Notes: generated from the letters alone by a model not told the origin. 64,000 bases of DNA from Amborella trichopoda (GCF_000471905.2 NW_006499364.1:2776266-2840265), one strand, 5' to 3'. Counted from the first letter of the stretch, positions 34,801 to 45,995 are shown. Numbers and translations are program-made.

Positions 34801-35367
34801 TAGAAAAGGGATTCCTGCTTCCCCATTCCCAAGAGGCCAGGTATTGCTAGTGTGACTCCAGGACTCCAGTAATACTTTCACAGTATTAGAGCATCAATCA
34901 TAGTAGCTGCCTGAACACTAGAATGCGGCTAGCAGAGAAGCACGTTCAAGAATGCTTCTGTGCGACACTAACACCTTGGCAATCTAGGAAGAGTATCCCT
35001 TCATGTATTGGTGCTCCCCTTGAATTTGGAGGCCTTTTGTTGACCACATTAGTAGCCCCTTTGCCTGTACCATTCGTTTCCCTAGGGTAGGCAAGTTCTC
35101 TCAGGAAGCTATGCTCCTGGGCATAAAATGAAGGAGTGCCACCCCTTCTTCAATGCTAACATTGCAGTCATTACCCTCGCAGACTTCAAAACAAAGCGAA
35201 TCAGTAATAAAATTGACATTGAGGGGCCACTCTGGTTCGCATATTGGCCTTGTCAGCCTAATGGGCTTCCATCTTGTTAAAGCTTCATCAGTAAAGTTAT
35301 AAGTACCGACCTCTCCTTCTCTCGGAAGATTCTTCACATCGGGAAATCGGTAAGAAGATTCAGCCAT
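31857..35367 (-). pseudogene. Plant mobile domain gene, copy B (antisense cargo), broken
   Basis: The start is placed at ATG 35367 (MAESSYRFPDVKNLPRE), because copy A also starts MAES at the same place. Domains on the minus strand: N-terminal segment with RLTRPICEPEWP and SIEEGVALLHF (35290-35110); NTWPLGNGEAGIPFLDLHL and YDEFVPLNSV (34840-34730), the hallmark PMD opening; LALFLCNFVLPRR, GVLYVACNMVRG and LAQPVLCNIYHGLGA (34500-34340); VDELRKELDG (about 34000); YVLPHF and WWRITNNGYWDEDHPWKG (33720-33600). A Ser/Pro/Glu-rich linker (33155-32480) and a coiled-coil tail of about 100 residues (32300-31857) complete it. Frames change at least five times, so it is a relic. Confidence 0.8.
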
Positions 35368-35420
35368 TATAAAAGGGCTTAGTGTTTTACTCCCAAATAA
35401 AAAATTGCTAAAGCACTGGA

Positions 35421-35757
35421 TCAGCATTGACTGGGTACTCAAACCTTAGCATCGGCTGGGCACTCAAACCTTAGCACCAACTGAGTCCGCCAAAGCTTAG
35501 CGTCGGCTGTGTCTGCTAAATCTTACCATCGGTTGTCTCCGCCAACGCTTAACGCCAGTTGTGTCAACTTAAAGGTTAGCGCCGGCTGTATCTGCTAAAG
35601 CATAGCACCGGTTGTATCCACCAATACTTAGTGTCGGTTGTGTCTGGCAACGCTTAGCGTCGGTTGTGTCTGCTAACATCTAGTGTCGTTTGTGTTCGCC
35701 AAACACTCAGTGTCGGCTATGTTCCCCAACGTTTAGCGCTGACCGTGTTCAAATCTC
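35421..35757 (-). repeat. 26-bp array, about 13 units, upstream of PMD copy B
   Basis: On the plus strand the unit is CTTAGCGTCGGCTGTGTCTG followed by CTAAAT or CCAACG. Unit length stays at 25-28 bases. The array ends about 54 bases from the PMD start codon, so it would sit in the 5' untranslated region. The core resembles the right arm of the LTR-c dyad unit. Confidence 0.85.
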
Positions 35758-36357
35758 TCACACGTGCTATGGATTCTACGCATGATACCTCGAGCCCCGC
35801 TACGTCGCCTAATAACCGTCCACCTCCACGCCATCTAACACACAGATTACATGTGTCGATGGGAACTGTTTTCCTTTCCTACAATCGTTCACCTTCCCCA
35901 CGATGGTCCACACCCCGGCAACGGTCCACTTCCCTGCGCCCTTCGGTTTCCTGCTGGAAACTCTCTGCCACTGTCGGAAACCTTTGCAACTTCCCCCAAG
36001 CCACATGAAATTTTCACCTGTAAGAAAAAGTGATAGAAACTAGCAGAAAACCCTGCCTAGCCCTCTGCTGCAACTCCTGCCGCCTACTCCCTTTGCTAGA
36101 ACCCCGAAAACACGCTTGGAGTTCCTTGTTTTCAAGCGAACTCCCTCCTCTACTCGCAAAACTCCAGTAATGCACAAACCTCCTCTGATTTTTCCCTTAG
36201 TCGGAACCTTCACTGTTTGCCAGTGAGCTCTCGTTAACCCTGTCGAAATCCCACTGCTTGCTAGAGCTTCTACCAGGTGGCCTCTGCTCATCGTTAAAAT
36301 GTTTTAGGTTTTTTTTTTCCTTCGATGAAAAAGTGAAGGAAAATGAGGTTTTACCTC
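35758..36357 (-). promoter_or_regulatory. PMD copy B 5' untranslated/promoter-proximal region
   Basis: This region shares blocks with 15290-15900 in the opposite orientation. Open frames on both strands (e.g. 35664-36008, 36040-36291) lack domains and are not conserved as protein between copies. Confidence 0.5.
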
Positions 36358-36365
36358 CTTATATA
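36358..36365 (-). promoter_or_regulatory. Candidate TATA box driving antisense PMD
   Basis: The minus strand reads GGCTATATAAGGAGG, a strong TATA consensus. It faces the PMD gene about 990 bases upstream of its start codon and lies outside the recognisable family T LTR. It suggests that the cargo gene had its own promoter. Confidence 0.5.
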
Positions 36366-36599
36366 GCCAACACTACCCTCAAACGCCCCTCACAAATTGA
36401 GAATCTCCGTCGCATCCTAAGAAAGCCAACAACGATGAGCTGGGTTGGTCTTTTGCCTGAGGCTCAAGGCAACTCTCACTTTCACCTCAAAAATTCCAAT
36501 GAACAGGTTGGACTGAGTTCAGCTTTGACCCGAGGTCCGAGGTAACTCTCATCACCGCTTGTAAAATTACGTAACCTTGTTTTTTACAGTATTTTATAT
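36366..36599. other. Region upstream of the PMD TATA box
   Basis: About 230 bases with no match elsewhere in the window. It would be the distal PMD promoter or the last internal bases before the 3' LTR. No polypurine tract was identified. Confidence 0.35.
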
Positions 36600-38229
36600 T
36601 ACTCTCCTCCAATGTCAAATGTTCCTCCTCTCTCACAAAAAGAAATCTCATGTTTCCCTTTTTTTTTGTTAGTTTATTAACTCCCTCCTCCACATGCCAC
36701 TCCCCCCTCTCTTATTCATTTTATTCCTCCTACCATCGTCAATGTGTCAAACCCCTTTTTTCCTTTTTACAACAAAGTAATCCAACTCCAAGCCTTTCTC
36801 TTTCTTAACCAAATCAATGCTCTTTCTTTTATTATTATTGTAACTCCTTCTCTCTCGTCTTAAAAACCACTTTCCTCTCTCTCTTAATTATGTTATCACC
36901 TTTTATTTTAGTTTACTTTGTCTCATTACACTCAATCTTACATTATATTAAACACTTTTAGTTTTATTTCATTTATCTTACATTACCTTCTCTCATCCAT
37001 GTATGACACAACATTCCCTTCTTCTCTCATAACTAACTCATTCTAATTTTAATAAAAACATTCCCTCTCTCGCTCTCTTAATTAATGCATAGTTTTTATT
37101 ATTATTAGAATATCCTTTCTCTCTTTTAATTAATCCATTCTTCTATTATTTTTTTATTAAACCATCTCATGATTGTCTCCTCTACCCTCTTCTTTTTATT
37201 TATTCCATTACAATCCTTCTCCATCCTTTTATTTAATTTGACCCATGCCATTCTATTTTCCCTTCTTTTATTTTGTTCATGCCATTGGTACTTTTATTTT
37301 ATTTGACTCTTTTTATTTTAGTTACTCATCTTATTTAGCTACTTCATTGGAATTATCTCATCATGCTTTCTTACCTACCCTTTTATTGTATTCTACTTCA
37401 TTCTATTTATCTCACGTCACTTCATTTTAGCTTAATGTATTTAATCCCATTTTTTTTTTAGGTTTATTTTACCCTAATTTATCCATTTTTATTGTCATCT
37501 CTATTATTTTCATTTCCATCTCTTTTGGAAGATTTAGCGAGAATCAAGCTAGTCTTCACATTTTCTCTTCCTTCCTGTCGCTTGTTTTACCAGAGGACAG
37601 GCTAAGCCTCGTGTTGTCATATAAGTTCTGTCGTCTAGCTGTAGTGTCGTTTTGCCAGTCTGAGTTACCGTGCTCGTCTTACTATCACGACAGGTTAGCC
37701 ACCGTGTCAGGCCTGTCGGTGTTGATTCCATCCTCTAGTAGTAATTCTGTTGTGCCGGTCTGAGTTACTGTGCCCGTCTTGCTACCACATCGAGACAATC
37801 ATCGTACTGGTCTAGCATTGTGTCAATCTAGCCCCTTGGTCAAATTTCGTCTTTTATTTTCACTTCGCCTTGTTACAAGGTGGGGATCTATGCCCCACTT
37901 TTCGGTACGTCTAATGTGTGTGTGTGTGTGTTTGCAGAAAAGGAGAAACAGGTCAAGGGAGGCGATTCCAAACCAGCCATAGGCCAAGGGGCTTTCCAAT
38001 GTGATTTAAGAGGGAGGCCATGCGAGCAAGCCCGAGCGTTTCATGGACCCACGTGAGGTAAGTCCCGCCTCACGACCCCAATTCCTCTCTCACCGGTTGG
38101 TACTCCTACCCATGTCTTCTTCACATGGTTCTTGAGAGAGCGATCTTAGGTCCTGGCTCCATCTTGAACCTAGAACCACGGCACCAAGTCAACCCAAACC
38201 GGAGGGCAAGTCGAGGCACCTAACCAGCT
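36600..38229 (+). repeat. 3' LTR portion closing the block B element
   Basis: A T-rich part (36600-37520, TTTTATTTTATTT words) resembles 58080-58610 of LTR-d. The tail after 37540 matches all family T LTRs, with the two-copy module at 37625-37800 and a (TG)n run before TTTGCAG. The U3 start and TATA part are missing or unrecognisable. It is followed directly by a primer site, so it also acts as the 5' LTR remnant of the next element. Confidence 0.65.
37918..38063 (+). promoter_or_regulatory. Exon-like segment in the 38-kb LTR tail
   Basis: (TG)n followed by TTTGCAG ends at 37937, and GTAAGT starts at 38058, bracketing 120 bases. It matches the segments in LTR-b and LTR-c. LTR-d keeps GTAAGT (58780) but its AG is changed to TTTACATG. 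Confidence 0.4.
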
Positions 38230-38248
38230 TGGCGACTCCACTAGGGAC
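38230..38248 (+). other. Primer binding site, tRNA-Arg type
   Basis: TGGCGACTCCACTAGGGAC, one base from the 58953 form. It marks the end of the 38-kb LTR. Confidence 0.7.
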
Positions 38249-39560
38249 ACGCTACCCCATTGTTGGATCGTACTTGTTTGACCTTCCTTTCTTTTTATTC
38301 CTGCTCACTATACACACACCTGTTTTTGGGATTGCTTAACCCCTTCATCCGAGTTAGGGGTTTCATGATCCTCTCACTCTTATGTCTTCATCGGGAACAA
38401 GTTCCGCAAACCTCGTTCTCGACCTTTCTCCAGAGCATCGACCCTGTGTCGCGCTCCCTGGTCTTCACCTGGATATAGGCAAGGATGTACCAACAAGTCC
38501 TTCACTCCCTACCTTCTTGCATTGTTGACCCTTTGCCAATGCACCCTGCACTGGTGGCCAACATGCCACCACACACAGCATGCACCATGCTATCGGAAAG
38601 TCACTTGCCGGTCCCATTGCTCGGGGCAGACTGGAGGCCGCCCCTCCCACTCCCGCGACTGACAGTTCATCTGTAGTTGCTCTTGTGGGTTGCCGCGGGG
38701 CTACCCCCCATTCTTTATTACTTCGAGCCCCTCAAACAGGATGCTGGACACTAAGAGGAGGCGGTTCTGAAGTCACCACCTCACACACACCCACTAAAGC
38801 TAGTGGACCATCGATTCAAGCTACACCTCGGGGCAACCCTCAGGTTACCTCGGGACATGATCAAGGTTTCGGTCTTCTTGGACTTGGCCCTGCACCTCTT
38901 TTGCATGCACACACCACCACTCAAGGCAACCCTTAGGTTACCCCAATACACTATCAGGGTACAGGACTCCTTAGACTTGGCCCTGCACCTCGTTTGCAAG
39001 AGCACTGCACTACTCGAGGCAACCCTCAAGTTACCTAGGAACACTGTTAGGGCTCAAGTATTCTTGGACTTGGCCCTGCACATCCTCGGGGCAACCCTCA
39101 GGTTACCTCGAAACATTTTCAGGGTTCCGATCTTCTTGGACTCGGCCTTGCACAACCCTTGCATATGCTCTGCACTGTTGAGGAAGCATTATTTATGCGC
39201 CTGCCCGAGCAAACGGAGGGGAACCTCTTAATCCCCCTTCTCAGAACATGCCTGTTCACTCTATAAGGGATGATCACACGGCTATTTCGTCACACACACT
39301 TGCTCATTGCACTGGGCCCCTTATGGTCGGACACGGTACTCGAGCCCGGGTTGTCCACAAGGTCACCCGAAGTCCTTCTGCAGAAGGCACACACGCATCA
39401 ATCACCCTGCCCACCCAGGGCATGTCTGAGCAACGTGCACACATGCATAGATCAACTTCTCTTAGTTCTGAAGGTGAAGAAGAGTACACCATGGAAAACT
39501 TCTTTGTCGAAGACGAGAGCCCTTTCCTTCCCCTAATTCCCCTTGATGCAAATGATACGA
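38249..39560 (+). other. Family T leader after the 38-kb LTR, with a four-unit repeat
   Basis: Aligned with the leader at 58972-60330. Four repeat units starting near 38825, 38920, 39012 and 39083 contain CTCGGGGCAACCCTCAGG and CTTGGACTTGGCCCTGCAC; spacings are 95, 92 and 71 bases. The leader ends with frames encoding LIPLDA, as at 60380. Confidence 0.65.
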
Positions 39561-40440
39561 GGGGTACCTCTTGCATGCTCAGGACCTTGTTCTCTAGACT
39601 ATGGGCCACCTTAGCATCTATGTCGGTTTGGGAAACCCCTTGAGAAGCAGAGCTATCTTGGGAGATCGGTGGGGGAGTTTGCTTGGGATCAGTGCCTTCA
39701 CTAGATGGGGGATCGGTCTCATGGTGAGAAGAAGGGGACCTGGAGGCTTCTAAGCGATCCATCTTTCGAGGATGGACTGCAACATTGCCTCGAACCAGAT
39801 CATCCACTCATCTTGGACGTCGTTCGGCTCGTTGATTACCATGACACTGACCGTTTCTTCAGGAAGGTCAGAGCCAGGTGGAGTGGTGGACTACCGGAGT
39901 CGACGAGTCAGAAGAAGCACGTTGGTCTACAGGGGCTCAGCATGCCCCGACTGGACTCTAGCCTTGTACGCCAATCGTGTTAGGACCGGTTCTTCACGGT
40001 CTTGGGACCGTGACTTCTTGGCAGTAATCATCGAGCAATACTCTTAGACTTACTCTGGTTCGGGGATCTAAAGAGGGAAGCAAGGATTATGAGGCAGAAG
40101 GTCACCAAGGGTGGTAACCTCAACTACCTCAAGGGCCTCTCTAGTCAAGATCTGCAGGCCTCTCTTTTGCTTTATCCTGAGGCTGCTATGGACTTCACTC
40201 CCAAACTGAGCGTGAGAGTGGGATTGCCCTATCTTTCTTGAGCATGCCAGGGCTGTGTCCATTAGCTGGAGCAGATAATGGGGTCCAAGGACGGAAGGCA
40301 GTCTGGGCTGCTGCCTTGGAGGTTGCAGGATTTTGTCTGACATCAGGCCATTGCCCCGAATTCCCTTGTGGGGTCCGGGTGCATGCCTAACCTGAGGAGG
40401 CTAATTCAAGATGGTACTCTTAGGGAAAACCTTTGAGTAC
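39560..40440 (-). pseudogene. Inverted family T gag N-terminus and leader end
   Basis: On the minus strand, 40440-40080 matches the end of the LTR-c leader (26840-27010) and 40030-39760 encodes YKARVQSGHAEPL, ETVSVMVINEP and a Met/Glu-rich helix like the gag at 27140-27400. It therefore faces the leader on its left. The leader-to-inverted-gag join near 39560 is a rearrangement breakpoint. Stops are present and no capsid domain follows. Confidence 0.65.
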
Positions 40441-40454
40441 CAGGTCTCGAGTAT

Positions 40455-40785
40455 CAGTCACATAACATTATGACGTTCATCAAGAAATACCCATTATATG
40501 AGAGCTATCATATTGCATTTACGCTTAGAATTCAACTTTAGTATTATGGCACTTGTCATGTAACATACGTCCTGGAACTATCACAAGAGCAAGTCATTCA
40601 TCAATTTTCACGTAAAGCATAGCTGCATGGTATCAATCACATAACATGATGGAAATTAATATTCACCACATGAAATTTATCACTCCGATCGTGAACGTCG
40701 CTCATGAGGCAGTGGCTCATCCAGTGCTACATGCGCGACTTTATGCTCTCGACGTCACGCACTCGGCTTTGCACAAGCAGCATTA
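40455..40785 (-). repeat. Family D 3' LTR fragment (distal part)
   Basis: Nearly identical in order to 49860-50190 of the family D 5' LTR, for example CATAACATTATGACGTTC. It is separated from the rest of the same LTR (43307-44771) by the LTR at 40786-43306. The final about 1.25 kb of this LTR, present at 48599-49860 in the 5' copy, is missing here. Confidence 0.8.
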
Positions 40786-43306
40786 TGCGAGTATAAGGGC
40801 CACAATTTTCTCCCAAGCTTGGATCACCGTGAAGCCAAGGAAAGCTCGTGAAGGCCATGAGTAAGGATTTGTGATACCGTAAGAAGTAGGTAAGTGGGTT
40901 TATCTTTATGCATCCATGAGTGCTGTAAAAATGTTTAAATGGATTCCATGATATAAGGGAAAATGTGAAGAATGAATGGGTTAACTTGAGGCCGAAGTTT
41001 CAGTTTGTGCTTCTCAATGCCACGACTGCGTCTACCACATGTTTGATCGTTTTATTTATGAAAACTCATAAAATCCCTTACCGTGAGACTCCTTATCACA
41101 AATAAGGTTCCAAGCCTAAAGAGTAGCTTGGCTAGGAAATATTCAGTGTTCTTTAAAAGTATGTTAATTTGAGAATGTGAATTTCTAAAACTGTGAATAG
41201 TTTTGCATCTATATGTTCGATGACCAAATGGCGCCCAAATAGGAACAAATCAGTCCCAATTGAAAGACGTGTTCCAAGTTTACTTTTTTTCATGATAAAA
41301 TTTTTTACGGATAAAAAGATATGGCCTTAAATGTTGAGGCATGACACCGTTCATAGTAGCTGCTATTTCCAGCAACTGTGACCCTCTTTGGGAAATGCTT
41401 TTGACTTACCTAATGATATGCAAAAGCCTTGAAATCGTTGGCATTAGAAACGTTTTCTAATGTACTTAAAGTTGCATATTTTGAGATGTTTGAAACTCCC
41501 CACGGATTTTGAGCTATGACCGGAAATGCACGAACTTGTCACGGCGCACTGTTGCAGGGAAATTTCCAACAACTAAGGCTCACTTTGTACTGAGCTAATG
41601 ACCCATCAAATGGCACCCAAATTTCTTCAAATCATTGTTTTTGTAAATAAATGTGTATTAGCTCAAGGTTTCATGTTTGAGGCATCTTGAAACTCCGCTT
41701 ACATCGGGAGCTACGCCCTCACTAAGAGGGGCATGTCATTGTTACTTGTCACTGCATCATTGTATGACCATTCGACACTAAGTTATCTTGATATATGATA
41801 AATGTGAATGCCATATGATAAATTTCAAGAGAATGCCATAAAGATATGTGAATGATGCCATGTAAACTGTACTTTATGAGAAAAAGGGGCCACGAGAGGG
41901 ATAATGATGAAATGAATTAACAATGAATGCCAAACGCTACTGAGAAAGCTTATGTGTAAATACCTTATGACAGCTTCTAAAATGCATGTCTTTTGCTAAA
42001 TGCTATGACGCTATGATGAACTATGATTCATCATTTATGAGGCGATGAATGGCCACTGTTTATATTGATATTGGTAACTACACGGTGAGATACTCACTAG
42101 TAGCAGATATTGTGCTGTTAAATTGATGAGAGTGCTGACCACTACGCATTGGGACCTGAGCCCTTTGGTATCGGATATTGAACTTATTGATGGGAACATT
42201 GGCTGCTACGCAATGGGACCCGAGCCAATCGATAGGACACTCATCGGTAGTGGACACTCATCGGTAGTGGATCCTGCCATGATATTGACTGCTACGAGAT
42301 GGGACATTCATTAGTAGTGAGGAAAGAGATGCTGGCATATCCCCTAACCTGGATAATGATAGGAATGGGTTAAGGGAGAGGATAAAGGGTCGCACCCTAG
42401 ATTTATGAAATGATTTGTGATTGATTCCTTGCAAGGTAACAGCCTATCAAAACCCCAATGCGTGCTAGGGATGGTGTGAGTGTGTTGAGGGTATTACAAA
42501 GTGGCCACCCCACTTGTCATTACCCTCCCTTTTGTGTGATGGTAGATATCTTAAGCAATGGGATTGGCTTAGCCTGATGGATAAGGCCTCTACTGCGGGA
42601 GTAGGTGATTTACGGAGTGCATGGGTAATGAATGAATTTCTTTATAAGGAATGTTTAGCAATATAATGATGGACTGATTTATGATTTCATTATTTGAAGG
42701 CTCTGATCGCACTGATTTAGTGATGACTATCATTTAAATGAAATGTTCACATTCGATGTCTTGACTTGAGATGCATTTATGTTAAATTATTACTTTATAT
42801 TGATAAACTGTACTATTGTCACATGTGGATAGCACCACCACATATGTATAGCACTAGGCTTGCTTATTGGGCGGTATAGCTCACTCCATCATTTCTCCGC
42901 TACCTGTAGATTAATAGCGGTAGGTGCAGGGCTGGAAGTTCGTGTTTGGTAGCTGGAGGACAAAGCTAGCGTTTTTGAAGAAGGTGCTTATACCTTATTT
43001 TTGTCAGGGTTGTTTGGCACTAGTTTTGTTTTGTTATGTGTAACATTGGGCCTAGATGCCTTGAACTGAATGTATTATTTTGGAAGTTTTTTCTTATATT
43101 ATGAATTTTTGTGTGTAGATATTTTCCTTACTCTTCTGATGGTTTAGCTTGTCGCTTTAGCTCTCTTCCATGGTTTGCTCGATTTCCTAATATAAAGGCA
43201 TTAAGTCCACTCCTACCTGAGTGACAAACCTTACATTGAATCAAGAACCCGACCTCCATCGCCCGTCACCGCTTAAGGTATGGTGGTCGGGGGCGGGGTC
43301 GTGAAA
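40786..43306 (+). repeat. Solo family D LTR in opposite orientation (LTR-Y)
   Basis: It starts TGCGAGTATAAGG, like the other family D LTR starts (TGATGTAAGG, TGATTTAAGG), and ends GGCGGGGTCGTGAAA where LTR-Z ends GTGGGGTCATGACA. Blocks at 42090-42320 and 42330-42620 match 49430-49740 and 49260-49500 in inverted orientation, and 54240-54600 of LTR-Z directly. About 500 bases near its 5' end are absent compared with LTR-Z. It interrupts the 3' LTR of the minus element. No target duplication is evident. Confidence 0.7.
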
Positions 43307-43706
43307 GCGTGGCATTGCACAAGCGACGTTACACACACGCCATTGCCTAAGCGACAATACGCACAAAGAGTTGGACAAGCGAAATACTCGCACTGCGTCG
43401 CACAAGCGGCGTTACACGCACGTCATAACACAAGAGGCAATACTCCCACTACGTTGCACCAGCGGCAATACTCGCATGGCGTTGCACAAGCTGCAATACT
43501 CGCATAGTGTTGCACAAGTGGTAATACTCGCACGGCGTTGTAATACACGCACGGCGTTGCACCAGCTGAAATACGTGCACGGTGTTGCACAAGCGGCAAT
43601 ACTCGCACGGCATTGCACCAGTGGCATTACGTGCAAGGTGTTGTATCAGCGGCACTACGTACACGGCATTGCACCAGCGGCAATACGCCCATGCCGTTGC
43701 AATGCA
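43307..43706 (-). repeat. 28-bp array in the family D 3' LTR, about 14 units
   Basis: The plus-strand unit is GCACCAGCGGCAATACTCGC then ATGGCGTT. Its counterpart at 50165-50610 has about 16 units. Because 28 is not a multiple of three, all three frames open with similar peptides, which explains the many Cys/Arg-rich frames on both strands here; none is a gene. Confidence 0.9.
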
Positions 43707-44771
43707 AAGTGAGTAACAGTTGCTGGAACTTCCATGTACTGTAAATAGTGGTATGCCCCCACACTTTGGGCATTTCTCTAGATCTATGCAGGGTTTTACC
43801 ATGGTGCAATATTATAGTAGGCAAACATTTTTTTCATTCAAGACCGGTTTTATCCCATTTAGACATCGTTTGATCACCGAAGGATTCGGTGCAAAAACCC
43901 TCACGACTACATGAAACTTACTTTTAAAGTTTAACATGCTGAAATTTAAAATGCAACATTTTATAAGCCAAGATAAGCTTTGATGCAAAACCCTGTTCAT
44001 GTTGAATAGATCTTGTGAGTGGGCTACTTCATAAACTTAACAAGTTCCTGGCAAAACTACAACAATCGTTCGATCTCATTTTTATTCAACAACATTCATA
44101 CTCTTTATTCCATAGTTTTCCTCATCTTTAATCTTTGAAATCTGTTACTAACCAGTTAATTGATGCATGAACCCTAAACCCACTTACTTGATGCTCACGG
44201 TGTCTTCAGCCTCCCACTTGTAGGTTACCTCGAGCTCTAAGAAAGGGTTTCCTCCAAGGGCAGTTGGTCTAGATCTAGACAGAGAGAGTAAGTAAGTGAG
44301 AGAAGAAAAAAAAATGGTGGTGGAGAGAAACAGGAATAGGTTTAAGTATTCAGGATAGGTGACGGTCACTGTAGATGATGTGTGCGGTACTGACATGGGC
44401 GGCGTTGACATGTGCAGCCCTATAAGTGGTCACATCTCCCTTTTCACTCACGACGCTGCCTTCCCTTCTCGTGCGACATTAGTCCCTTACATGCACGGCG
44501 TGACTCTCATTCACGTGCAGCGATACCTCACTTCACCCACGGCATTCTCCTCTCATTGAAGCGCAGCGATTTCTCAATTCAAGCATGGCGATACGCCACT
44601 TCACGCGTGGCGTTCTCCAATCTCTTCTCAAACGTCACTAGGCCCTTTCCACACACACGACGATAGTCATCTCCTACACACGATGCTACTCTTTACACGT
44701 ACAGCGATGCTTCTTTCTATCTCTCTTCTTCCATGTGTTTCTCCATAAGAAAATCTATGGTCCTTAAATCA
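43307..44771 (-). repeat. Family D 3' LTR, proximal part
   Basis: Homologous to 50190-51672. On the minus strand it starts TGATTTAAGGACC right after a polypurine-like TTTTTAGGGGAGGA. It carries an irregular array of short GCGGCGT/CACGGCG words (44390-44700) and the 28-bp array. Confidence 0.8.
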
Positions 44772-44789
44772 TCCTCCCCTAAAAAGGAT

Positions 44790-45995
44790 TTTGTCCTCAA
44801 AATCATATTGATGTTAATTAAAAGGTGGCGGTACTTCTCTCGAATTTCATCCTCCTGTTCCTATCTTGATTCTTCTTTTGAATGATATTGCCATTGTACA
44901 CGGACCAAGGGAATTTCTTTATCGCACAAAACCTGTACCCTCCTATCTAATATCCCAATCAGTTGCTTAATAGGTTCGTACTTCAAGACATAGGACGGGT
45001 CGGGTTGATATTTTCTCAATAGCGATACATGAAAAACATTGTGAATGTTGGCCAATTCAGGTGGCAGGGCAAGCTGGTATGCCATGTTTCCAACTCTATC
45101 CAAGATTTCAAAAGGTCAAATGAATCGCTGGCTCAGTTTCCCCTTTTTGCTGAATCTCATAATATCCTTTGCCAGTGATACTTTTAGGAAGAATCGATCA
45201 CCTACTTCAAACTAGATGTCTCTCTTGCGATTATCGACGTAATTAAGGTAATCTTCTCCCAAATTAAGGTAATTTTCTTAAAGGTCATTTGAAAAATTTC
45301 AGGCCTTAAAAATTTTCTTTCACCCACATCATCCCAACAGTTGGGTGATCTACACTTCCTTCCATATAAAACCTCATAAAGCTTCATTTGAATACTAGCT
45401 TGGAAGCTATTGTTATAAGGAAAACTCTATTAGGGGTAGGTGGTCCTCCCAGTTCCCCTTAAGATCAATAACCCATGCCCTCAAAGTGTCCTCCAGAGTC
45501 TTAATGGTTCTTTCTAACATCCCATCTGTATGGGTTGGAAGGTGATGCTGAAAGTAAGTCTAGTTCCCAAGGCTGACTGCAGGCTTGCCCAAAATCTAGA
45601 GGGAACTGGTGTCCCTGTCAGACACGATGCTGATAGGTATTCCATGCAACCTCACAATTTCTCTGATGTATAGTTGGGTCAGTTTATCCAGATTATAGGT
45701 TGTATGAACCAGTAAGAAATGAGCAGCCTTCCTTAATCGGTTCACAATGACCCAGATACTATCATGTTCGACACTTGACCTGAGCAATCCAGAAACAAAA
45801 TCCATTGTAATGTGTTCCCACTTCCACTCTGGTATGGGTAAGGGTTGCAACAACTCGGTGGGTTTCTGATGTTTCGCCTTTACTTGTTGACACGTTAAGC
45901 ACGTAGTGACAAACTGCACCACATCTCTCTTCAAGTTGTTCCACTAGAAGTTCTTTTTCAGATCTTGATACATCTTTGTACTCCCAAGGTGTACC
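44790..45995 (-). pseudogene. Integrase of the family D chromovirus, broken
   Basis: The integrase would insert the cDNA into chromosomes. On the minus strand: the Cys part of the zinc-binding domain (CLTCQQVKAKHQKP, about 45890), first catalytic Asp in MDFVSGL (about 45802), second in SDRDTS (about 45616), third-residue region with ERTIKTLEDTLRAW (about 45500), YGRKCRSP and WDDVGERKFL (45380-45310), and the C-terminal LALPPELANIHNVFHVSLLRK (45070-45000). It ends with WQYHSKEES, a stop, then EQEDEIREKYRHLL, a remnant chromodomain-like tail. Breaks occur near 45600, 45400, 45200 and 44860. Family: Del/Tekay-like. Confidence 0.85.

Noticed and set aside
39304..39807. 167-residue minus-strand frame as a novel gene
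   Set aside because: Its upstream part is the inverted family T gag N-terminus and its end runs antisense through leader; no independent conservation.
43280..43800. Cys-rich repeat proteins in the 28-bp arrays
   Set aside because: The 28-bp period shifts frame each unit, so every frame yields similar peptides; this is array structure, not coding.
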